17,960 nt of DNA from Patescibacteria group bacterium UBA4067 (GTDB lineage Bacteria > Patescibacteriota > Minisyncoccia > Minisyncoccales > Minisyncoccaceae): assembly GCA_002382025.1 (NCBI GenBank), contig DFZB01000055.1:1-17960 (forward strand). Reading direction: 5' to 3'. Each line of letters opens with the position of its first letter. The stretch's first letter is position 1. Under the pieces are notes generated by a model. It saw nothing but the letters and a program-made list of their open reading frames with translations. It made no database searches and was not told where the DNA came from. The position numbers and the translations under genes are program-made. Positions 1 to 5,308 of this stretch are shown here, in pieces.

Positions 1-221
1 TTATTGCTAGAGATCAAAAAGAATGTAAAGAATTAAAAATGATAAGAAAAAAAGGGGATATTGTTTTAGAGCCTAATAATTTTTCAGGACCAACTGGTTT
101 AATTAGAAAAACCAAAAAATCATCTCGAAGTGAGATGATTGATATTGGTTCAAAACATGTTTTGAAATTTAGTAAAAAAATTCCTATTAATCCAATTGTT
201 GCTATTTTACCAGCTCTATAA
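1..221 (+). CDS. 3' end of an unidentified protein (partial at left edge)
   Basis: The frame is open from the window edge to a TAA at 219-221, giving about 73 residues of a C-terminus. The visible protein is basic and hydrophilic, with no membrane segment and no family motif I recognise. It ends in a short hydrophobic stretch (NPIVAILPAL). Its last 20 bases overlap the 3' end of rplT, which is transcribed towards it. Part of its coding sequence (118-140) is a perfect inverted repeat that works as the terminator of the opposing operon, so this stretch may be constrained for two functions. The start lies outside the window; an ATG at 39 exists, but the open frame continues upstream of it. Coding status is likely but not certain. 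Confidence 0.5.
   Translation, partial: IARDQKECKELKMIRKKGDIVLEPNNFSGPTGLIRKTKKSSRSEMIDIGSKHVLKFSKKIPINPIVAILPAL
109..140 (-). terminator. Intrinsic terminator of the smpB-ssrA-infC-rpmI-rplT operon
   Basis: Read on the minus strand, positions 140-118 form a perfect 9-bp stem (AATCATCTC / GAGATGATT) with a 5-nt loop, followed directly by a run of T residues. The hairpin starts about 60 nt after the rplT stop. Hairpin plus U-tract is the classical Rho-independent form. On the plus strand the T-run is an A-run upstream of the hairpin, so the signal works in the minus direction only. It lies wholly inside the convergent coding frame at 1-221. Confidence 0.75.
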
Positions 222-546
222 TTTTGTTAACAGCTTCTGGTTTTTCTCTTGCTAATTGAGACAATATTTTTCTATCTATTTGAATATCTTTATTTTTTAA
301 TCCAGCAATAAATTTACTATAGCTTAATCCTTGTTCTCTTAAGAATGCTGAAAGTTGAGTTTGCCAAAGTCTTCTTTTGTCTCTTTTCTTTACTTTTCTA
401 TCTCTTGTTGAATAAGACCAGGCCTTCATTAGAGCTTGTTTAGCTAATTTATATTTAGATTTTCTTCCCCACTTAAAACCTTTAGCTTGCTTTAATATCT
501 TTTTTCTTCTTTTGTTGGCCGTGGTTCCTCTTTTAACTCTTGCCAT
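202..546 (-). CDS. rplT: Large ribosomal subunit protein bL20
   Basis: This 114-residue, strongly basic protein matches bL20 along its whole length. It starts MARVKRGTTANKRRKKILK, followed by the typical AKGFKWGRKSKYKLAKQAL and the RDRKVKKRDKRRLWQ region, then a compact C-terminal domain (ends KPEAVNKIIELVK). bL20 binds 23S rRNA and is needed early in 50S assembly. The length is normal for the family (about 114-120). Its ATG follows the rpmI stop by one base, and an AGG about 11 nt upstream could serve as a weak ribosome site. It is the last gene of the leftward operon, with a terminator just beyond. In Escherichia coli L20 represses rpmI-rplT translation; no comparable leader is visible here. 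Confidence 0.97.
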   Translation of the reverse strand: MARVKRGTTANKRRKKILKQAKGFKWGRKSKYKLAKQALMKAWSYSTRDRKVKKRDKRRLWQTQLSAFLREQGLSYSKFIAGLKNKDIQIDRKILSQLAREKPEAVNKIIELVK

Positions 547-547
547 A

Positions 548-733
548 TTATTTACCTAATAATTTTCTTATTATCTTTGCTTCGGGCTCAGACATCTTTA
601 CCATTTTGCGAAGCCTTCTTCTTTTATTAGAAGATTGTTTTGATAAAAGATGGTCTTGTCCTACTGCTCTTCTCATGACCTTTCCTGTTTTTGTTACTTT
701 GAATCTTTTTGTTAGTGATTTTCTTGTTTTCAT
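548..733 (-). CDS. rpmI: Large ribosomal subunit protein bL35
   Basis: This 61-residue basic protein reads MKTRKSLTKRFKVTKTGKVM and then the RRAVGQDHLLSKQSSNKRRRLRK segment typical of bL35, a 50S subunit protein. The order infC-rpmI-rplT is one of the most widely conserved bacterial gene orders and supports the call. Its start is one base after the infC stop and its stop is one base before the rplT start, so the three genes are almost certainly translated from one message. The purine stretch AAAGAAA ahead of the ATG is only a weak Shine-Dalgarno candidate. Confidence 0.96.
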   Translation of the reverse strand: MKTRKSLTKRFKVTKTGKVMRRAVGQDHLLSKQSSNKRRRLRKMVKMSEPEAKIIRKLLGK

Positions 734-734
734 A

Positions 735-1244
735 TTATTTCTTTAAAATAATCATTGATAATCCTTTTGGTTCTTTTTTTAATTCTTTCTCTATTTTTAT
801 TTCTAATTTCTCTTTTATTTTATCAAGAAATTTATTAATTTTTTCTACACCTATTTCTGATAATTGTTTTTCTCTTCCTTTTAATTTCAATTCAATTCTT
901 ATTTTTCCTCCTTTATTAAGAATTTTTTCTGAAGAAAGAACTCTTGTTAAAATATCGTTGTCCGAAATGTTAAAAGATAATTTAATTGTTTTGACCTCAC
1001 TTTTTTTGCTACCAGCTAAAGTTTTTCTTTCCTTTTTTTGAAGCTGGTAAAGGTATTTACCATAATCACCAATTCTGCATATAGGAGGAGATGTTTTTTC
1101 AGTAACCTGAATTAAATCTAAACCCTTTTCTTTTGCTAGCTCTAGTGCTTTTTCTAATGGCAAAACTCCTATTTGTTGTCCATCAAGATCAATTAATCTT
1201 ACTTCTTCTGCTTTTATTTGATTGTTGTATAGGGTTTTATTCAA
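735..1244 (-). CDS. infC: Translation initiation factor IF-3, probable TTG start
   Basis: From the TTG at 1244 the product has 169 residues. The N-domain begins NNQIKAEEVRLIDLDGQQIG, and the linker carries the family signature SPPICRIGDYGKYLYQ. The C-domain contains KTIKLSFNISDNDILTR and GKIRIELKLKGREKQ. IF-3 binds the 30S subunit and proofreads the initiator tRNA and start codon. The frame can be extended to another TTG at 1283, but those codons are the 3' end of the tmRNA and have no IF-3 similarity, so the TTG at 1244 is preferred. No ATG is available and no Shine-Dalgarno is seen. A non-ATG start is common in infC, where it allows IF-3 to limit its own synthesis. The start is only 8 nt beyond the mature tmRNA 3' end. 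Confidence 0.93.
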   Translation of the reverse strand: MNKTLYNNQIKAEEVRLIDLDGQQIGVLPLEKALELAKEKGLDLIQVTEKTSPPICRIGDYGKYLYQLQKKERKTLAGSKKSEVKTIKLSFNISDNDILTRVLSSEKILNKGGKIRIELKLKGREKQLSEIGVEKINKFLDKIKEKLEIKIEKELKKEPKGLSMIILKK

Positions 1245-1252
1245 TTTATTTG

Positions 1253-1601
1253 TGGAGGTGGCGAGTAGTGAGCTCGCGTCCAAAAGTTATCCAATAATAA
1301 TTCTACAAGCTTATTCTATCTTAATTTTACGTATGTATTATCTTGAAGACAGAAGAAACAATAATAATACGAGTTCATTAGTTTTCAACACAAACCTTCT
1401 GAGCTAAAAAGTAAGTGCTCGTCTCGCTATATTGTGCCCTTGATATCTAGCGAGAATCAAAGTCAAGGACAGCACTAAGCGTAAGCTAGTGCGGGTTCTT
1501 TAGAAAAGTCTACACTTATCAAAGTATCTCAAGGATTAACGAGGATTGAGACCTCGGCTTGCCTTATTATTTTCAAATTTCTGTCGAAGCAAATCACCCC
1601 C
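1253..1601 (-). ncRNA. ssrA: Transfer-messenger RNA (tmRNA)
   Basis: On the minus strand the RNA starts GGGGGTGATTTGCTTCGACA and ends with a T-arm and CACCTCC-A. The 7-bp acceptor stem GGGGGTG/CACCTCC includes a G3-U70 pair, the alanyl-tRNA synthetase identity element. Helix 2 pairs AATAATAA near the 5' end with TTATTATT near the 3' end. PK1 (1527-1556) has stems CGAGG/CCTCG and TCTCAA/TTGAGA. A hairpin GCACTA/TAGTGC (1472-1492) encloses the tag stop codon. PK2 (1422-1468) has stems CCTTGA/TCAAGG and TCTCGCTA/TAGCGAGA. Further pairings at 1329-1415 probably form PK3 and PK4 but were not resolved. The 3' CCA is not encoded (discriminator A1253 is followed by CAA). The T-loop CTCACTA departs from consensus. 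The RNA rescues ribosomes stalled on non-stop messages together with SmpB, encoded just upstream. Confidence 0.95.
1475..1507 (-). other. tmRNA proteolysis-tag reading frame (FSKEPALAYA, stop TAG)
   Basis: After PK1 only one frame stays open as far as the H5 hairpin. Taking TTT (1507-1505) as the resume codon, it encodes FSKEPALAYA followed by TAG in the hairpin loop and stem. The five bases before it, TAGAC, resemble the TAGTC that precedes the Escherichia coli resume codon, with an A at -4. A start two codons earlier (GTA at 1513, after TAAGT) would give VDFSKEPALAYA and sits closer to the usual distance from PK1. The C-terminus AYA differs from the common LAA recognised by ClpXP. The frame is well supported by the stop codon position; the exact first codon is inferred. 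Confidence 0.7.
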
Positions 1602-2055
1602 GTGCTTTTAATTCTCTTTTAATCTTTCTATCAATATCTTTATTCTTAATAGACTCTCTTTTGTCAGCCTTTTTTTTACCTTTAGCTATACCAAAAGATA
1701 TCTTAATTTTGTGTTTTTTAGTATAAACCAATAATGGCACTAAAGTCAAGCCCTTTTCATTTGCCTTGCCGACTAAGTAATTTATCTCTTTTTTGTTTAA
1801 AAGGAGTTTTCTGTCTCTTTGCGGATTATAATCTTCAGGGATATTAAGTGGTTGATACGGATAAATATTGCCTCCTATCCAAAATATTTCTGAATTTCCT
1901 TTCTTGTTTTTTTTAGTTACTATATATGTTCCAGACATATTTGTACCCCTTGTTCTTAATGATTTTACTTCTTGACCAGTCAAAACAAGACCTGCCTCAA
2001 AGGTTTCTAGGATTTCGTAATCAAATTTTGCCTTTTTATTTTCAGATATTATCAT
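1594..2055 (-). CDS. smpB: SsrA-binding protein SmpB
   Basis: This 153-residue protein has the SmpB beta-barrel: ENKKAKFDYEILETFEAGLVL, then GQEVKSLR and the GTNMSGTYIV segment. It also has the family's NIYPYQP and RDRKLLLNK motifs. The basic C-terminal tail (GKKKADKRESIKNKDIDRK) corresponds to the KGKKxxDKRExxKxRDxxR segment that enters the empty A site and mRNA channel. SmpB binds the tRNA-like part of tmRNA and is required for trans-translation. Its last codons, CGG GGG TGA, overlap the first 8 bases of the mature tmRNA, which lies directly downstream on the same strand. It is the first gene of the leftward operon. No Shine-Dalgarno is seen before the ATG, and a TAAAAT box at 2062-2067 would place transcription start almost at the ATG, so the message may be leaderless. 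Confidence 0.97.
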   Translation of the reverse strand: MIISENKKAKFDYEILETFEAGLVLTGQEVKSLRTRGTNMSGTYIVTKKNKKGNSEIFWIGGNIYPYQPLNIPEDYNPQRDRKLLLNKKEINYLVGKANEKGLTLVPLLVYTKKHKIKISFGIAKGKKKADKRESIKNKDIDRKIKRELKARG

Positions 2056-2117
2056 GGTTTCATTTTAGCTGATTTTATGATAAAATGAAAGCACATTTAA
2101 TATCTAATGTAAAGTTT
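2056..2117. promoter_or_regulatory. Divergent promoter region between smpB and argS
   Basis: This 62-base gap separates two outward-reading operons and must hold both promoters unless smpB or argS is served from inside the other. Towards argS there is a TATGAT box at 2076-2081. Towards smpB there is TAAAAT (minus strand, 2067-2062). The two are framed by an inverted repeat CATTTTA/TAAAATG at 2061-2087. Convincing -35 boxes were not found. If TATGAT is used, transcription begins near 2088, beyond the ATG at 2085, which favours the argS start at 2118. Box assignments are by eye and tentative. Confidence 0.35.
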
Positions 2118-3677
2118 ATGGACACAAGAAAAGAAATAAAAGAATTAGTAGAAGAAGCCATTAAAAAAGCATATGGTATTGATTTTGATGTGCAAGTGTT
2201 GAGACCAAAAGAAAGAAATCATGGTGATTTTTCTGTTAGCTGTGCCTTGGAAATTGGAAAAACAATTAATAGCAAACCATTAGATATTGCAGAGCAAATT
2301 AAAGAAAACCTAAAAAGTGATTCAATTGAAAAAGTAGAAATAGCTGGTCCTGGTTTTATTAATTTTTTTGTTTCTTCTAAAGTAATTAAAAAAGAAGTAA
2401 AAAACATCTTAAAAGAAAAAGATAAATTTGGTGATTTAGAAATTGGAAAAGGACAAAAAATTCAAATTGAATTTATTTCAGCTAATCCAACAGGACCATT
2501 AACAGTGGGCAACGGAAGAGGAGGTCCTTTTGGAGACGTGCTTAGTAATGTTTTTCAAAAAGCAGGATATAGGGTTGAAAAAGCATATTATGTTAATGAT
2601 TTTGGCAAACAGATTTTAACATTAGGGCATTCAATACTTAAAGATGAAGAATCAAAATATACAGGAGAATATATAGATGAAATAGGAAAAAGAATAAAGG
2701 GAGAAGATGTTTATAGTGTTGGTAAAAAAGGAGCAGAGATTATTTTAAACGAGATGATTAAAAAAACCATTGAAAAATTAGGAATAAAATATGATGAATG
2801 GTTTTTAGAATCAGAACTTCATAAAAAAGGAGAAATAGATAAAACAATAGAATTATTAAAGAAAAAAGAATTAATTTACGAGAGTGAAGGAGCTTTGTGG
2901 TTTAAATCAACTCAATTTAAAGACGAAAGAGATAGGGTTTTAATTAAATCAAATGGAGAAAAAACATATTTAGCGGGAGATATTGCTTATCATAAGTATA
3001 AGTTTGAAAAAAAGAAATTTAATAGAGTGATTAATGTTTGGGGAGCAGATCATTATGGAGACGTGGCAGGTCTAAAAGCAGGAGTAGAAGCATTAGGACA
3101 CAAAGATAAACTAGAGATTATTTTATTGCAATTTGTAACAGTAATGAAAGATGGTTCTCCAGTAAAAATGTCTAAAAGGTTGGGAACAGCAATTACAATG
3201 GACGATTTGTTAGAAGAATTAAATTCAGACGTAATTAGGTTTTTCTTTTTAAATAAAGCAGCTAACACCCACTTAGCTTTTGATTTAAATTTAGCAAAAG
3301 AACAGTCTGATAAGAATCCAGTTTTTTATGTTCAGTATGCTCACGCAAGAATTTCCAGTATTTTAAATAAGGCCGGAGATATAAAGATACCAAAAGATTT
3401 TTCCTTGCTTAATGATAAAAGAGAAATAGAGTTAATGAAGCAAATTTTAAGATTCAAAGAAATTATTGAAGATACGGTCAAGGATTATCAAATACAAAGA
3501 ATACCTCAATATGCAATTGATTTAGCAACAACATTCCACGGCTTTTATCAGGATTGTCAGGTTTTAATTGAAGATAATGATTTGAAGAATCAAAGACTGG
3601 GATTAGTTTTAGCAACAAAGATTACATTAAAAAATGTTTTAAATTTAATGGGAATTTCTGCTCCTGATAAAATGTAA
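2118..3677 (+). CDS. argS: Arginyl-tRNA synthetase
   Basis: From the ATG at 2118 this is a 519-residue class I synthetase that charges tRNA-Arg, slightly short for the family (about 550-580). The N-terminal additional domain (residues 1-105) contains NHGDFSV and GPGFINF. The catalytic domain opens with SANPTGPLTVGNGRGG at 121-136, where the usual HIGH (HxGH) signature reads TVGN at 129-132. KMSKR is intact at 350-354. The C-terminal DALR-type anticodon domain has YAHARISSI and ends NVLNLMGISAPDKM, a typical ArgRS terminus. An upstream ATG at 2085 would add 11 residues without family similarity and probably lies before or at the transcript start. It is the first gene of the long rightward chain. 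Identity is secure; loss of both histidines of HIGH is the odd point. Confidence 0.96.
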   Translation: MDTRKEIKELVEEAIKKAYGIDFDVQVLRPKERNHGDFSVSCALEIGKTINSKPLDIAEQIKENLKSDSIEKVEIAGPGFINFFVSSKVIKKEVKNILKEKDKFGDLEIGKGQKIQIEFISANPTGPLTVGNGRGGPFGDVLSNVFQKAGYRVEKAYYVNDFGKQILTLGHSILKDEESKYTGEYIDEIGKRIKGEDVYSVGKKGAEIILNEMIKKTIEKLGIKYDEWFLESELHKKGEIDKTIELLKKKELIYESEGALWFKSTQFKDERDRVLIKSNGEKTYLAGDIAYHKYKFEKKKFNRVINVWGADHYGDVAGLKAGVEALGHKDKLEIILLQFVTVMKDGSPVKMSKRLGTAITMDDLLEELNSDVIRFFFLNKAANTHLAFDLNLAKEQSDKNPVFYVQYAHARISSILNKAGDIKIPKDFSLLNDKREIELMKQILRFKEIIEDTVKDYQIQRIPQYAIDLATTFHGFYQDCQVLIEDNDLKNQRLGLVLATKITLKNVLNLMGISAPDKM

Positions 3678-3715
3678 ATTATTTGTGATGGGACTATTTT
3701 AAAAACGTAGATATT

Positions 3716-4720
3716 ATGAAAAAAATAAAAGAAAAACCAAACAAAGGAGAAATAATAATATATAAAGATAAGAGTAATAAGATCAATCTTAATGTTAGAA
3801 TTGAAAAAGAAGATATATGGCTTAATGGTAGTCAGATTGCTTTATTGTTTGGTGTTAACAGGCCAGCCATTGTTAAACATATAAATAATATCTATAAAAC
3901 AAAAGAGTTGAACAAGAGTTTAACATGTTCCATTTTGGAACAGGTTGCAATGGATGGTAAAATAAGAAAAATTAATTTATATAATCTTGACGCCATAATT
4001 TCTGTTGGTTATAGGGTTAATTCAAAAAAAGCAACAGATTTTCGTATTTGGGCTACCGAAAGATTAAGAGAATATTTGGTTAAGGGATACATTATTAATC
4101 AAAAAAGACTAGAAGAAGGAAATCTAAAAGAGTTAGAACAGATTTTTTCTTTGACAAAAAGATTGGTTGAAGAAAGGCAATTAGATGAAAAAGAAGCAGA
4201 AGGAATTTTAAGAATTATTACTGATTATGCAAATTCATGGGTATTATTGCAAAAATACGATGAAGAAAGTTTATCAATTCCTAAAAAACCAAAGAGAGTT
4301 AAGAGTAACATAGATTATGAATTTGCTGTTAACTCTATTAAAGAATTAAAAATAGAACTCTTGAGAAAAAAAGTAGCAAGTGATTTATTTGGAAAACAAA
4401 GGAGTGAGATGCTTGAAGGTGTTTTAGGAAATTTACGACAATCGTTTGGAGGTAAAGAGCTCTATCCAAGCATAGAAGAAAGAGCAGCTCATCTCTTGTA
4501 TTTTATAATAAAAGATCATCCTTTTTTCGATGGAAACAAAAGAATAGCCTCTTTTCTTTTTATTCTTTTTTTAAGGAAAAATAATTATTTCAATAAAAAG
4601 AATGGAGAAAATAAAATAAATGATAACGGTTTAGTTGCCTTAGCTTTGCTTGTTGCTCAAAGCAATTCAAAAGATAAAGAAGGAATTATTAAGTTAATTA
4701 TTAATTTTTTAAACAATTAA
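3716..4720 (+). CDS. RhuM-like / Fic-domain (Doc-type) protein
   Basis: This 334-residue protein appears to have two domains. Residues about 10-135 resemble the RhuM (virulence protein) family: a DNA-binding-like start (IWLNGSQIALLFGVNRPAIV) followed by LYNLDAIISVGYRVNSKKAT and FRIWATERLREYLVKGY. Residues about 195-334 form a Fic/Doc domain with YPSIEERAAHLLYF leading to HPFFDGNKR at 268-276. Fic enzymes transfer AMP or other phosphate-containing groups to proteins; the Doc form (GNKR instead of GNGR) phosphorylates EF-Tu. Which reaction applies here cannot be told. RhuM-Fic proteins of this layout are widespread in bacteria, often without an adjacent antitoxin, and none is seen here. It starts 38 bases after argS and abuts the next gene with no gap. 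Composition matches its neighbours, so no recent transfer is evident. Confidence 0.9.
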   Translation: MKKIKEKPNKGEIIIYKDKSNKINLNVRIEKEDIWLNGSQIALLFGVNRPAIVKHINNIYKTKELNKSLTCSILEQVAMDGKIRKINLYNLDAIISVGYRVNSKKATDFRIWATERLREYLVKGYIINQKRLEEGNLKELEQIFSLTKRLVEERQLDEKEAEGILRIITDYANSWVLLQKYDEESLSIPKKPKRVKSNIDYEFAVNSIKELKIELLRKKVASDLFGKQRSEMLEGVLGNLRQSFGGKELYPSIEERAAHLLYFIIKDHPFFDGNKRIASFLFILFLRKNNYFNKKNGENKINDNGLVALALLVAQSNSKDKEGIIKLIINFLNN

Positions 4721-5308
4721 ATGAATTTAAAAAACAAATATTATTTATTAAGACACGGGAAAAATAATCATCAGGCAGAAAAGCCTGATATAGTATATTG
4801 TTATCCTGATAACGATCCACCATGTTTTTTAATTGAAGAAGGAATTAAACAGGTTAATAAAGCTGGAGAAAAACTAAAAGATAAAAAAATAGATATTATT
4901 TTTTCTTCAGACATATTAAGAACCAGACAAACTGTAAAAATAATAGGAGAAATAATTAAATACGATATTGATAAAATAATTTATGATGTAAGGTTAAGAG
5001 ATATTAATTGGGGTATTTTTGGAGGAAAGAAAAAAGAAGAAGCATGGTTATTCCACAAAAACGATATGATGAATATGTTTGAAAATGCTCCTCCTCAAGG
5101 AGAGAATTGGAGTGCTTGCCTAGAAAGAATGGTCAATATTTTAAATGAAATAGAAAATAATTTTCAAGAAAAAACAATATTAATCGTGTCTCATGGAGAC
5201 CCCTTGTGGCTTTTAGAAGGGTATGCTAAAGATTTAAGTAAAGAAGAATTAATCAAACAAAGAATAGAAAAAGGCACTATAAATACAGGAGAAGTTAGAG
5301 AACTATGA
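4721..5308 (+). CDS. Histidine phosphatase family protein (phosphoglycerate mutase-like)
   Basis: The 195-residue product has the branch-1 histidine phosphatase pattern. RHG is at 11-13, carrying the His that becomes phosphorylated. The phosphate-pocket segment SSDILRTRQT is at 62-71, and the second catalytic His is in SHGD at 157-160. In place of the usual acidic ERxxGxxEG segment it has RLRDINWGIFGG at about 91-102. The family dephosphorylates sugars, nucleotides, cofactors or proteins; the substrate cannot be inferred here. The start codon follows the previous stop without a gap. The TGA stop overlaps the ileS start in ATGA, suggesting translational coupling to ileS and possibly a link to tRNA charging or editing, though that link is only inferred from position. 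Confidence 0.9.
   Translation: MNLKNKYYLLRHGKNNHQAEKPDIVYCYPDNDPPCFLIEEGIKQVNKAGEKLKDKKIDIIFSSDILRTRQTVKIIGEIIKYDIDKIIYDVRLRDINWGIFGGKKKEEAWLFHKNDMMNMFENAPPQGENWSACLERMVNILNEIENNFQEKTILIVSHGDPLWLLEGYAKDLSKEELIKQRIEKGTINTGEVREL

Noticed and set aside
540..1041. Two plus-strand open frames of 68 and 110 codons
   Set aside because: They are antisense shadows of rpmI and infC; the hydrophobic, Phe-rich products come from complementing Lys-rich codons.
1245..1283. Upstream TTG that would extend infC by 13 codons
   Set aside because: These bases are the T-arm and acceptor strand of tmRNA plus an 8-base spacer, and the added residues (start LDASSLLATST) do not resemble IF-3.
1222..1407. Plus-strand open frame of 61 codons
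   Set aside because: It is antisense to the tmRNA 3' half and the infC start, with no family features.
2085..2117. Upstream ATG extending argS by 11 codons
   Set aside because: The added residues lack ArgRS similarity, and the ATG lies almost on the likely -10 box, so it would probably precede the transcript start.
3678..3715. Possible terminator or promoter between argS and the RhuM-Fic gene
   Set aside because: The 38 bases have no stable hairpin with a T-run and no convincing promoter pair, although TATTAT occurs at the ATG.
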